Shown here piece by piece: positions 7,326 through 15,677 of a stretch of DNA of 35,777 bases. The first letter of the stretch is position 1, and every line of letters begins with the position of its first letter. The stretch is from Crocinitomicaceae bacterium (GTDB taxonomy: Bacteria; Bacteroidota; Bacteroidia; Flavobacteriales_D; Crocinitomicaceae), in NCBI GenBank assembly GCA_029254025.1, contig JAQWYK010000004.1:1-35777 (forward strand), written 5' to 3'. The translations under genes were made by a program, and so were the position numbers. Under the pieces are notes generated by a model, which saw only the letters and a program-made list of their open reading frames with translations, was not told the DNA's origin and did no database searches.

Positions 7326-9590
7326 TTATTGATTTAGTAAATTTAATAAATTGATTATTGCTTTTTGATTTTCGAGGGAGTGAATTGAATTCAATATTTT
7401 CTTCTTCTCTTGTCGTGTTAAATGCCACGATAAAGAAATTTTATCGTTTGGAGTTTCACGTAAATTGAACGTAACCACCTCAACCATTCCATTTCGATAT
7501 AACGGAGAATTCATAATCAACTCATCTTGATTTAAATCCTGTACCCTCGGGAAGTTACCATACATATTCCCAAACGGGAGAAACAATTTATCAAACATTC
7601 CCACCTGTTTATATTCTTCCCCTAATAATTGTTTTTTTGAATCTCGTACTTTTACGATGACAACACCACTCGTATTCTCTTTAATCCAATCTTCCATGGC
7701 ATGAATAAATGCAATGGTCGTTTTGGTCCCATAGTTATCCCGAATCCCCGCATCCATGACCTGCATCCCAGGACTGGTAGGCATTGTTAACATAGGCATG
7801 ATATAAGGAAACGAAGCATTCATGCGAAGAACAGAAGTGAATCGAATATCATTCGGATTGGAATTTTTGAAGAATTTTTGAAATTCCACATTTTCCACTA
7901 TCGGACGAAGACCAGAAGAATCGTAAATCACATTCTCTTGAAGAAAAGCCATCTGTTGTGATGAAATCAATAATCTTCTTCCGTCATTTACAATAGTAGG
8001 CGTGAAAACCATCGTCGGAATAATGGCCTTCCGCTCTGGCTCGAAATACTCCCCTAATACCTTATCGAAGCTTCCGTTAACATTTTTAATCAACTGCTGT
8101 TCAAACGCATGCCCTCTATCCTTTGGATAGGATTGCCCGTTATACTCTACATCTTGCATTCTAAAAAAGATATCACTTGTAGAAATGGAAAAAGCGATGC
8201 GATTTAATAAATCCTTAGAAATATTGTCCAAATAGAAATTCATTTCGGTCGAAGCAATTCTATTTTCTGCTTGATCTAGGAGTAAATCACGGTAATAAGC
8301 CGCGCCGATCATTCCTCCCGATGCCCCAGAAATAAGGTGAAGTGCTTTCGAAAACTTGCCGTCAGATAGACTGTCAAGGTCGCGCATTACCTTAAACGTC
8401 CATAAAGCACTGCGCAAACCTCCCCCAGAAGTGTTTAGAATCACCAATTTGGGCTTATCTTCTTTTTGCTTTGACTTCCATGCATTCAACACCTCTAAAT
8501 AAGCTTCCTTATCAGCTGTGCAATCGGATGGTGAAACAAGTGCATTAATGGACGCGGGTGAATAAGGGACAATATCTTTTTCATGATAACTTAAGCCAAA
8601 TGCATTACTTTGGAATTGAAATAGAAAACTCGATTTGCTAAGGTTATTCATTCCCACTAATAGCAATAGTATTAACACATATGTCCATCGCTTGAACCAT
8701 GAAAAGAATGCACTGATTAGCATCAAAAGGATAGTCAGTAACATCATAATACTGACAGCAGCAGGCACCTGAAACACTTCGCTATCTCTGAATAGACCGA
8801 TAATAATGAAGGAAAGAATCAACACTACCTCAAAAAAGGTTGCGTTGGTGTAGTTTTGAACAAACACTTTGTTCAAAATAGCGATGTCGTAATGATGACT
8901 GCTGCGCGATTGCTTTATCTTTAATTTACTCCCAATGTAGGTAAAAGTATCATCCTTTCCTCTTCTGAAATGCTCAAACCAGCGTTGTTTCCTGTGAAAA
9001 GATGTCTTTATATTGCTTTCTGCTACAACATATTCTTCTGAACGCTTTCCAGTGAGTCTAAACAAATCTTTATTCGTTGGAAAAAAATAGATGAATGCAA
9101 TAACTATAAACAAAAACGCACCTACAATTAAGGAGGCGATAAACAAAAGTATATCGAACCCATCCAATAGCTCCTGAGATTGCTGAAAAGACCCAATTTT
9201 CCATGAAATATTCATCAAAAACAACAAGGGAATCGTTGAATTATTGACACAGAATTTAAAATATGGGCGAGAAAGAGTTGCTATAAATGGATAAAAGGGT
9301 CCTAGGCGAATGTAGGAATAGGTATGAAAAGCCATAATAAAACCACCTATGGAAAATCCTAACAATAGAAACGACATATAATTTGTATCCCCTATATATT
9401 CAGGTGATAAAAATAAAAATGGAACCCCGAAACTCGCACCAAAATATCCGTTGACAACCGCAAAAAGAAATCCCCAATAAAATAACACTACAATATTGAA
9501 TTTCACTTGAGAAACCAGCAGGTGAATAGGAAAGAAATCACGCAATGTATACCACGCTCTAATAAACTTATCTGGATGTTCGTGTTTCAT
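7326..9590 (-). CDS. Membrane-anchored patatin-like phospholipase
   Basis: The ATG at 9590 is preferred over a TTG three codons upstream; the product has 754 residues. The first 325 or so contain about seven hydrophobic segments, in two clusters separated by a basic cytoplasmic-looking stretch. The C-terminal part is a patatin domain: oxyanion loop SGGGLRSAL (about residue 390), nucleophile elbow LISGASGGMIGAAYY with the serine of GxSxG (about 424), and the catalytic Asp in VMDAGIRDNYG (about 612). Patatins form a Ser-Asp dyad and act as lipid acyl hydrolases. Joined to a membrane domain, it should act on membrane lipids from the inner-membrane surface. It lies between an arginase-family gene and a DUF389 gene with gaps of about 10 bases. 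The natural lipid substrate is unknown. Confidence 0.85.
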   Translation of the reverse strand: MKHEHPDKFIRAWYTLRDFFPIHLLVSQVKFNIVVLFYWGFLFAVVNGYFGASFGVPFLFLSPEYIGDTNYMSFLLLGFSIGGFIMAFHTYSYIRLGPFYPFIATLSRPYFKFCVNNSTIPLLFLMNISWKIGSFQQSQELLDGFDILLFIASLIVGAFLFIVIAFIYFFPTNKDLFRLTGKRSEEYVVAESNIKTSFHRKQRWFEHFRRGKDDTFTYIGSKLKIKQSRSSHHYDIAILNKVFVQNYTNATFFEVVLILSFIIIGLFRDSEVFQVPAAVSIMMLLTILLMLISAFFSWFKRWTYVLILLLLVGMNNLSKSSFLFQFQSNAFGLSYHEKDIVPYSPASINALVSPSDCTADKEAYLEVLNAWKSKQKEDKPKLVILNTSGGGLRSALWTFKVMRDLDSLSDGKFSKALHLISGASGGMIGAAYYRDLLLDQAENRIASTEMNFYLDNISKDLLNRIAFSISTSDIFFRMQDVEYNGQSYPKDRGHAFEQQLIKNVNGSFDKVLGEYFEPERKAIIPTMVFTPTIVNDGRRLLISSQQMAFLQENVIYDSSGLRPIVENVEFQKFFKNSNPNDIRFTSVLRMNASFPYIMPMLTMPTSPGMQVMDAGIRDNYGTKTTIAFIHAMEDWIKENTSGVVIVKVRDSKKQLLGEEYKQVGMFDKLFLPFGNMYGNFPRVQDLNQDELIMNSPLYRNGMVEVVTFNLRETPNDKISLSWHLTRQEKKKILNSIHSLENQKAIINLLNLLNQ

Positions 9591-9602
9591 AGTTCTCAAA
9601 CG

Positions 9603-10577
9603 TTAAAACTTTGATAAAAGATGGCACTCCATAAAATCCGTCACCAAATAGCTCAGTGCCTTGCCCACTTTATTTTTTTCTTCCGCAGTAAAAGGAGCTC
9701 CTTCCGGAAGATGCAAGTAAACACATTTTTCTGCCTTTACCATCTGTCGAACAAAATAGCGTGCCGCTGAAAAAGTCATTCCACTAGGACTGACTGCACT
9801 ACTTGGCATGTTTTCGATGGCATCCATATCCAACTCTATTCCAACAGGTATATTTTCTTCTCTTAAGGCTTCATGTTGTGCCATGACGTCATCTTCGAAT
9901 AAACGAACACGATCAATGTAATCCTCTAAAAACGTAAAAAAATGTCCATCACGTGTTAAGGCAGATAGAGTAACTTCATTGTTATATCGCTTATGAAGGC
10001 TAAACACTGAATAGTTCTGCAAAAACCCATCGCGGTAAGCATACGAGAATGGATTACCGCTGTGCCGACCTTCTATCGACCTGTAATCAGCATGAGCATC
10101 CAAATTTACTACGTGTAGAGGGCTTTTACACTGAATACTTCTCGACGCAATTATCGGATACGCGTTATTGTGCCCCCCTCCAATCACTATCAAAATCTGA
10201 TGAGGAAGAACTAGTAGATTGATAACATCCTTAACGAACTCATCCAACTCCCCTACCGAATCCCCATTTTGAGGAATATCTTTTCGCGTGGTACGTATCG
10301 CACCCAACCAACCCACTTTGTTCCCCGAAAAGGTGAAATTAGATTGCATGTTTAAAAATTTCCTACAAAAAGCTTCAAACGCATTTTCTGCACCCGAATT
10401 TCCCAAATTCGCATTTGGACCAATAGATTCCTCAATACCTAATATAACAAATGAGGCAGCTGAATAGGGAACATTCACTTCCCCGAGACGTGTTTCTCCC
10501 TCTCGGACAGTCAAAAATTGTTGATAAGGCAATTTCTCCCAAGGAACGAAAGTAAAGTTTTGACGTGCACTAACCAT
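9603..10577 (-). CDS. Arginase/agmatinase/formimidoylglutamase-family hydrolase
   Basis: The protein has 324 residues. The ureohydrolase metal ligands are all present: the His of GGGHNN (His136), the NLDAHAD motif (Asp160, His162, Asp164) and the later ELDMDAI pair (Asp250, Asp252), the last followed by SAVSPSGMTFSAARYF. This set binds a two-manganese centre that hydrolyses guanidino or formimino groups. Bacteroidetes homologues are often labelled formimidoylglutamase, but no other histidine-degradation genes lie nearby, so the substrate (arginine, agmatine, formimidoylglutamate or another amidine) is open. The N-terminal 80 residues are less typical of the family. The gene starts 16 bases after the thioesterase stop and is followed 12 bases later by the patatin, so it is in the operon. 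Confidence 0.85.
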   Translation of the reverse strand: MVSARQNFTFVPWEKLPYQQFLTVREGETRLGEVNVPYSAASFVILGIEESIGPNANLGNSGAENAFEAFCRKFLNMQSNFTFSGNKVGWLGAIRTTRKDIPQNGDSVGELDEFVKDVINLLVLPHQILIVIGGGHNNAYPIIASRSIQCKSPLHVVNLDAHADYRSIEGRHSGNPFSYAYRDGFLQNYSVFSLHKRYNNEVTLSALTRDGHFFTFLEDYIDRVRLFEDDVMAQHEALREENIPVGIELDMDAIENMPSSAVSPSGMTFSAARYFVRQMVKAEKCVYLHLPEGAPFTAEEKNKVGKALSYLVTDFMECHLLSKF

Positions 10578-10593
10578 CTTTCTATATCTCCGA

Positions 10594-11019
10594 TTAATCC
10601 TGTATAACTTGATATTTTTCTAAAATACGCAAAAAATTGTCAGGAGCACCTATAGGGCGCATAGTTTCCTTATTAACAAAAACAAGCACCGTGTGCGCCT
10701 TTGCTAAACACTTATTTTCTTCATTGAACAATTGATAATCAAAGCGAATGCGTGCCCCGCTAACATTTGTAATACTTGTTTCTACCGTGATTAAGTCATC
10801 GTATTGGGCCGAAGCCAAGTATTTGACTGAAAACTCACTCACGGGAAGCATGACTCCGCTTTCTTCCATACTTCGATATGTCATCCCAATTTCCCTCAAC
10901 GCTTCTACGCGTCCAACCTCAAAATATTGCGCATAATTCCCGTAATAAGCAACACCCATTTGATCCGTTTCCCCATAACGGACACGCATTTTCGCGGTTG
11001 ATTTAAAAACATAGTCCAT
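10594..11019 (-). CDS. YbgC-like acyl-CoA thioesterase (4HBT hotdog fold)
   Basis: The protein has 141 residues, the typical length of single hotdog-domain thioesterases. The N-terminal motif RYGETDQMGVAYYGNYAQYF (about residues 14-33) includes the active-site Asp19 in the TDQMGV context of the 4-hydroxybenzoyl-CoA thioesterase/YbgC family, followed by the long central helix with EVGRVEALREIG. It should cleave acyl-CoA or acyl-carrier thioesters in the cytoplasm. It is the first gene of the seven-gene minus-strand run and lies divergent to dnaA, a neighbourhood that I recall as common in flavobacteria. A candidate promoter sits immediately upstream, so the 5' leader would be only a few bases. 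The acyl substrate is not evident. Confidence 0.9.
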   Translation of the reverse strand: MDYVFKSTAKMRVRYGETDQMGVAYYGNYAQYFEVGRVEALREIGMTYRSMEESGVMLPVSEFSVKYLASAQYDDLITVETSITNVSGARIRFDYQLFNEENKCLAKAHTVLVFVNKETMRPIGAPDNFLRILEKYQVIQD

Positions 11020-11354
11020 AATTCAAAAAAAGTAAAAAAAATACTCAGGAAACAAATGTTTATAAAATTAGGATGCGTATATTCGAAGTCTAAAGAAGTT
11101 GTTGACGAAATTATTAACACTACTACAATTTTGTAGATAAATACATACTATTTGATCGACGAACATATTGACTGAAAAGATTGCACTTATTCCTGGTAAC
11201 AAAACTTTTCTAAAAGTCAATAGCAAATGAATTTTTTTTTAAACTATTTTATGTAAATATTTGCTGCACGATTGAGAGACACCTCGAGGCACTATTTTTC
11301 TAACCGAAATATGGCCCAACAAATAAATAATTAAATTAAAAATATACGACTTAG
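11020..11354. other. Divergent control region upstream of dnaA; DnaA-box-like sites
   Basis: This is a 335-base gene-free stretch between two divergent genes. It holds three 9-mers close to the DnaA box TTATCCACA: TTATAAACA (minus, 11057-11065), TTATTAACA (plus, 11111-11119) and TTATCTACA (minus, 11132-11140, eight of nine positions). There is also a small inverted repeat CTACAA-TT-TTGTAG at 11123-11136 and a long AT-rich run at about 11228-11262. Two weak dnaA promoter candidates exist: TTTT-N19-AATATTTG (11233-11263) and ATTG-N18-TATTTTTC (11271-11300). DnaA autoregulation, or part of an origin, is possible. In AT-rich DNA such 9-mers also occur by chance. Confidence 0.35.
11022..11056 (-). 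promoter_or_regulatory. Candidate promoter of the thioesterase operon
   Basis: On the minus strand, TTTG (11056-11053) is followed after 18 bases by TACTTTTT (11034-11027), which fits the Bacteroidetes TTTG / TAnnTTTG pattern with one mismatch in the -7 box. Transcription would start within about five bases of the ATG at 11019. The poly-T context makes a chance match possible. Confidence 0.35.
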
Positions 11355-12785
11355 ATGAGTACATTACACGAAAAGAAATGGGACGCTTGCCTAAGGATTA
11401 TTAAAGATAATATTCCTTTGCAAGCATTTAAGACGTGGTTTTCCCCAATAGTACCCGTAAAATTAGAAGAAGACGTTTTAACTATACAGGTTCCCTCACA
11501 TTTCTTTTACGAATGGTTAGAAGAGCACTACATTGGATTACTTAAAAAAGTAATCAAAAAGGAGCTTGGGCCAAATGGAAAATTAGAGTACAGTATTATC
11601 ATGGAGAAGAATATCTCCAACTCTACTCCTTACACTGTAAAAATACCTACCTCAAATAGGGGTTCATTAAGAAATCCTCCTGTTAATGTTCCACTCAGTG
11701 CGAACGAACAAGAGATAAGAAATCCTTTTATCATTCCGGGACTAAAGAAGGTGCATGTAGATTCCAATTTAAATCCTTCTTACTCTTTTGAAAATTTCGT
11801 AGAGGGAGATTGTAATCGCTTAGCGCGCTCAGCAGGATTTGCGGTTGCTAACAAACCTGGAGGAACTGCTTTTAATCCATTATTAATTTATGGCGGTGTA
11901 GGCTTAGGTAAAACACACTTAGCACATGCTATTGGTATTGGTATTAAAAATCAATCACCAAACAAAACCGTTCTTTATGTAGGTTCTGAAAAATTCGCTC
12001 ATCAATTCATTGATGCGATTAAAAACAAAACAACCAATGATTTCATCCATTTCTATCAAATGATGGATGTACTGATTATTGACGACGTACAGTTTTTCTC
12101 TGGCAAAGAGAAAACACAAGATATTTTCTTCCACATTTTCAATCATTTACACCAAATCGGAAAACAAATTATCCTCACTTCGGACAAACCACCTGTGGAA
12201 ATGCAGGGAATGGAACAAAGACTATTAAGTCGCTTCAAATGGGGGTTGTCTGCAGATCTTCAGTCACCGGACTTAGAAACGCGTATTGCTATTCTTGAAA
12301 AGAAAATGTATGGAAACGGTATTGACTTACCAAGAGAAGTAGTCGAGTACTTAGCGTATAGCATTAACACTAACATCCGCGAGATGGAAGGAGCTTTAAC
12401 CTCTTTGCTGGCTCAGGCATCGCTGAATAAAAAAGCCATTACGCTGGACCTAGCGAAACAAATGATTGACAAGTTCGTCAAAAATACTGCGCGCGAAGTT
12501 TCAATTGAATACATTCAAAAAGTGGTGTGTGATTACTTTGAACTTCCGATTGAGATTTTAAAGTCAAAAACGCGGAAACGAGAAGTTGTACAAGCGCGTC
12601 AAATAGCGATGTATTTCTCTAAAAAGATGACGAAATCATCACTTGCTAACATAGGTGCACATTGTGGTGGAAAGGACCACGCTACAGTTCTTCACGCTTG
12701 CCGAACAGTAAACAATCTATCAGAAACAGACAAGCAGTTCAAAGGTTATCTAGAAGATCTAGAAAAGAAATTATCTATACAATAA
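11355..12785 (+). CDS. dnaA: Chromosomal replication initiator protein DnaA
   Basis: DnaA binds DnaA boxes at the origin, oligomerises with ATP and opens the DNA for helicase loading. The 476-residue protein shows the four classic parts: an N-terminal interaction domain (residues 1-85), a short variable linker, the AAA+ ATPase with Walker A GGVGLGKTH at 180-188 and Walker B LIIDD at 240-244, and the C-terminal DNA-binding domain with the signature GGKDHATVLHACRT at about 438-451. A sensor/arginine segment (EQRLLSRFKWGL) is also in place. The ATG at 11355 is the natural start. The gene is followed by a strong hairpin terminator. It is divergent from the thioesterase operon, with DnaA-box-like 9-mers in between that could mediate autoregulation. 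The identification is secure. Confidence 0.98.
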   Translation: MSTLHEKKWDACLRIIKDNIPLQAFKTWFSPIVPVKLEEDVLTIQVPSHFFYEWLEEHYIGLLKKVIKKELGPNGKLEYSIIMEKNISNSTPYTVKIPTSNRGSLRNPPVNVPLSANEQEIRNPFIIPGLKKVHVDSNLNPSYSFENFVEGDCNRLARSAGFAVANKPGGTAFNPLLIYGGVGLGKTHLAHAIGIGIKNQSPNKTVLYVGSEKFAHQFIDAIKNKTTNDFIHFYQMMDVLIIDDVQFFSGKEKTQDIFFHIFNHLHQIGKQIILTSDKPPVEMQGMEQRLLSRFKWGLSADLQSPDLETRIAILEKKMYGNGIDLPREVVEYLAYSINTNIREMEGALTSLLAQASLNKKAITLDLAKQMIDKFVKNTAREVSIEYIQKVVCDYFELPIEILKSKTRKREVVQARQIAMYFSKKMTKSSLANIGAHCGGKDHATVLHACRTVNNLSETDKQFKGYLEDLEKKLSIQ

Positions 12786-12801
12786 GTTATCCAGCAAATT
12801 A

Positions 12802-12829
12802 AAAGAGTGTCTAAGGCACTCTTTTTTTT
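12802..12829 (+). terminator. Rho-independent terminator of dnaA, probably bidirectional
   Basis: Stem AAAGAGTG (12802-12809) pairs perfectly with CACTCTTT (12817-12824) around a 7-base loop and is followed by a run of T to 12829. On the minus strand the same hairpin is followed by TTTTAATTT, so it can also end transcripts of the converging MFS gene, which stops at 12845. Confidence 0.85.
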
Positions 12830-12844
12830 ATTACCTAACTCCTC

Positions 12845-14059
12845 CTACCTTATAGCCTTCGGCATACGAACTACAATAACAAGTGCCGATAAAAATGTTA
12901 ATACTGCAATGAATAAAATGGCGGCAACCAGACTTATGTTATCTGCGATGATACCTGTCAGAATCGCACCGATGGCGTACCCCAAATCTCTCCACAATCG
13001 AAAAACACCGATGCTCTTAGCACGATCTTGGGGATGCGTGTTTTCAGCAATAGAAGCTAAAAATGTTGGATAAACCATAGCCGTGCCCCAACCAAGCAAG
13101 CTTGACAATAATACATAATGCGTCATTGTAGTCGACCACGCAAAAAACATCAATGCAATAGCTTGAAGCAGCATTCCAAGAAACAATAAATTCTTTTTCG
13201 GGAAGTTATCCGCCATTTTACCCGTAAACAATTGACCAAGCCCCCAAACAGCAGGATAGACCGCTACGATAATACCTATTTGGTCCAAACTAAAACCCTT
13301 AGACGCTAACAAAATTGGAAAAAACCCCCAAGCCATACCATCGTTCAAGTTATTGATTAAACCCGCTTGAGAAACGGAACCTAAACTCCGGTCTCTCCAA
13401 GTAGTATCCCAAAAGATATTTTTTAGTTTCAGTACTTTATTCGACTTTGCTTCGGCAGCCACATGTCCACGTGTATCTTTAATGAAGAAAATACTCAATA
13501 GCAATCCTAAGCCAACAAGTAAAAAACCTAGATAAAATGGATATGGACGAATACCGAACTCTGTAGCAATCCATCCAGTTATGAAAGCGACTGCTGCAAC
13601 GGCGATATATCCTGCAAACTCATTTAAACCCATAGCAAAACCACGTTGCTTTTCACCTACCAAATCGATTTTCATCACCACCGTTGAACTCCAAGCCAAA
13701 CCTTGATTAATTCCGAGTAAGACATTTGCTGCAATTATCCAATTCCAGCTGTTTGCATACATGAGTATAAAAGGGATTGGAATTGCGAATAACCAACCAA
13801 TAATTAATAGATTCCTTCGGCCCAATTTATTGGCTAACGCACCAGCATAATAGTTGGTAATTGCTTTAACAATGCCGAAAACAACTATGAACGAAAGAAT
13901 CGCCGTTTTTGCTGCAATCCCAAATTCGAATTCAGCAATTTGCGGAAGAATAGAACGCTCTAATCCAACCATTCCGCCAACGAAAGCATTGACAAATACG
14001 AGTAAGGTAAACTGCTGCCAATTCTCCTTAAGACCAAGTTGAATAGTCTTTGAAATCAT
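12845..14059 (-). CDS. Major facilitator superfamily transporter
   Basis: This 404-residue protein is made almost entirely of about twelve hydrophobic helices in two six-helix halves, joined by a charged central loop of about 35 residues (DTRGHVAAEAKSNKVLKLKN). The loop between helices 2 and 3 carries the MFS motif A form GALANKLGRRNLLIIG (about residues 73-88), and the equivalent loop in the second half reads GKMADNFPKKNLLFLG. Conserved-looking segments such as NQGLAWSSTVVMKID and FRLWRDLGYAIGA may line the substrate path. It is in the inner membrane and probably works as a proton-coupled exporter or importer of a small molecule; the substrate cannot be deduced. The ATG at 14059 is the only sensible start. 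Neighbours give no functional hint. Confidence 0.9.
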   Translation of the reverse strand: MISKTIQLGLKENWQQFTLLVFVNAFVGGMVGLERSILPQIAEFEFGIAAKTAILSFIVVFGIVKAITNYYAGALANKLGRRNLLIIGWLFAIPIPFILMYANSWNWIIAANVLLGINQGLAWSSTVVMKIDLVGEKQRGFAMGLNEFAGYIAVAAVAFITGWIATEFGIRPYPFYLGFLLVGLGLLLSIFFIKDTRGHVAAEAKSNKVLKLKNIFWDTTWRDRSLGSVSQAGLINNLNDGMAWGFFPILLASKGFSLDQIGIIVAVYPAVWGLGQLFTGKMADNFPKKNLLFLGMLLQAIALMFFAWSTTMTHYVLLSSLLGWGTAMVYPTFLASIAENTHPQDRAKSIGVFRLWRDLGYAIGAILTGIIADNISLVAAILFIAVLTFLSALVIVVRMPKAIR

Positions 14060-14129
14060 ACTTAATTAGAGTGATTCTTTAATTTAAAGTAAAGATGTAT
14101 TCCTGCCCCCTCTATTCTATCATTCATAA

Positions 14130-15488
14130 TTAAAGCTTTTCAGTTCTTATTCTTTTATAAGTAAAAACTGTTTTCGTCTTGACCACTCCATCCCGTGTTT
14201 CCATAACAGGATAGGCGAGAAAATTTATTGGTCCATAAGAAGGACCTGGTGAAAAAACTATATCTCTTCCTTTTGATAACTCCAATCGATTTGCTCCATG
14301 ATGACCAAAATAATAAGTCGACAATGCACTGTATTTATTTGCTTCGCTAATGTCTACTGGCCACCATTTACCATTCGCAAAAAATTCAGCCCAGCAGTGG
14401 TAGCCATCCATCCCTCCCTCATTTCTTTCCGAAGGAATAGCTGCTCCAATAGCAAAACGCGCTGGAATACCAACTGAGCGTGCCAAAGCAATGAAGTAAG
14501 AATGAAACTCACTGCAATTTCCACTTTTCGAATCACATGCATACATCGCATCACCTTCACCGTAGTAACCATCTTTGATATATTTCATATTTTCGATAAT
14601 ATAATCATATAGCGCTCGAGCTTGAATCAATTGATCCTCTTTAGATTTATTTCCAATGGCTTCCTTAGCTATTTTTTTGAATGCGTCATCCAAGGGAATC
14701 ATTTTGTCCTCGGCTAGGTAATTCGATAAATCTTCATCCGCTGAGGGTTCATAAGGACTTTTCTCTTTGCGCAAAACGCGATACACAATAGCGATTTCTT
14801 TATTACTTTGACTCGGTGTCAATTCCATGTAAAGAGCCTTATTCGAAAATTCATCCTCGGTAACATATTGATAATTTCCCGGCGCATCCAGTTTTAAGAC
14901 TTCAACTTTCTGAAAATCATCAGATTGAGCTACGGGAATCCAAATCCGTCCTGATTCTTTTATTTCCGGAAGTGTTACTGTGTAATAAAACTCAAACTCA
15001 TCTTGTCCTTCAATAACACCCAGTAAACTGTTGTCCGCATCCAAAACTGGAACGCGCTCCCAAGTATCTTCTTCTTTATTTTGCTTCCATGTATAAAACG
15101 GTTTTCCATTTAATTTATGAACCATAGTACCTGTAACATGCATATCACCTGGAGAGCCCTCTAAAAAGAAATCCACATCATATACATCACCTTTTTCATC
15201 CGCTAAATCAACGCAGGCAAAGTAACTCCTAGCACCGAGATTCGATAGATATTCAGTATGGACCCGAACTAATCTAAGACCAAGTGAAAGCGTATCATCA
15301 ATTATGTAAAACACTCCTTCTCCTTTGGCTGTCTCCCCCTCGATATAAGTTGTTATTCCGAGCTCAATCTCCTCCATCGTTGCTTTTTCAGGAATAACCT
15401 TCTCCAAAACATCTTCGCCACTTCCTCTATTACAGGCTGCTAGGATGATCAGTAAAAATACATTTAGACTTACTTTAAAACTATTCAT
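14130..15488 (-). CDS. Transglutaminase-like (cysteine-protease fold) lipoprotein
   Basis: The protein has 452 residues. It begins with a lipoprotein signal MNSFKVSLNVFLLIILAAC, so Cys19 is the likely lipid-attachment site. After a beta-rich region of about 250 residues comes a transglutaminase-like core with the full triad: Cys in GNCSEFHSYFIALARSVGIP (about residue 323), His in GYHCWAEFF (about 361) and Asp in WWPVDISEANK (about 377). Such domains act as peptidases or amide-bond transferases, and the periplasmic or outer-membrane location fits processing of envelope proteins or peptidoglycan; this role is inference. The -7 element TATATTTG ends four bases before the start codon, so the mRNA is predicted to be almost leaderless. 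The gene is divergent from the aminotransferase. Confidence 0.85.
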   Translation of the reverse strand: MNSFKVSLNVFLLIILAACNRGSGEDVLEKVIPEKATMEEIELGITTYIEGETAKGEGVFYIIDDTLSLGLRLVRVHTEYLSNLGARSYFACVDLADEKGDVYDVDFFLEGSPGDMHVTGTMVHKLNGKPFYTWKQNKEEDTWERVPVLDADNSLLGVIEGQDEFEFYYTVTLPEIKESGRIWIPVAQSDDFQKVEVLKLDAPGNYQYVTEDEFSNKALYMELTPSQSNKEIAIVYRVLRKEKSPYEPSADEDLSNYLAEDKMIPLDDAFKKIAKEAIGNKSKEDQLIQARALYDYIIENMKYIKDGYYGEGDAMYACDSKSGNCSEFHSYFIALARSVGIPARFAIGAAIPSERNEGGMDGYHCWAEFFANGKWWPVDISEANKYSALSTYYFGHHGANRLELSKGRDIVFSPGPSYGPINFLAYPVMETRDGVVKTKTVFTYKRIRTEKL

Positions 15489-15492
15489 TTAG

Positions 15493-15500
15493 CAAATATA
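15493..15500 (-). promoter_or_regulatory. -7 promoter element abutting the transglutaminase-like gene
   Basis: The minus strand reads TATATTTG, an exact match to the Bacteroidetes TAnnTTTG element, four bases before the ATG (TTTGCTAAATG). No convincing -33 TTTG lies at the usual 17-23 base distance. If used, the transcript would begin at or next to the start codon. Confidence 0.5.
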
Positions 15501-15677
15501 CGAAATTGAAAACCCTCTAGAGCACATTACAAATCAACTGACTCATGTTACCTTAAGAGAGTACAGCGAATAATGGTCTTGTCCTAGTCATTTTTCACGA
15601 TAAAAGAAGTGTATTTTATGAGAATAGATATTTACTTCCATAAGAATTGTATTTTTACCGCACAAAAATTCAAAGTT

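Noticed and set aside
11123-11136. Inverted repeat CTACAA-TT-TTGTAG near dnaA as a separate operator
   Set aside because: It is short, and its right half overlaps the best DnaA-box-like 9-mer; on its own it gives no reason for a separate call.
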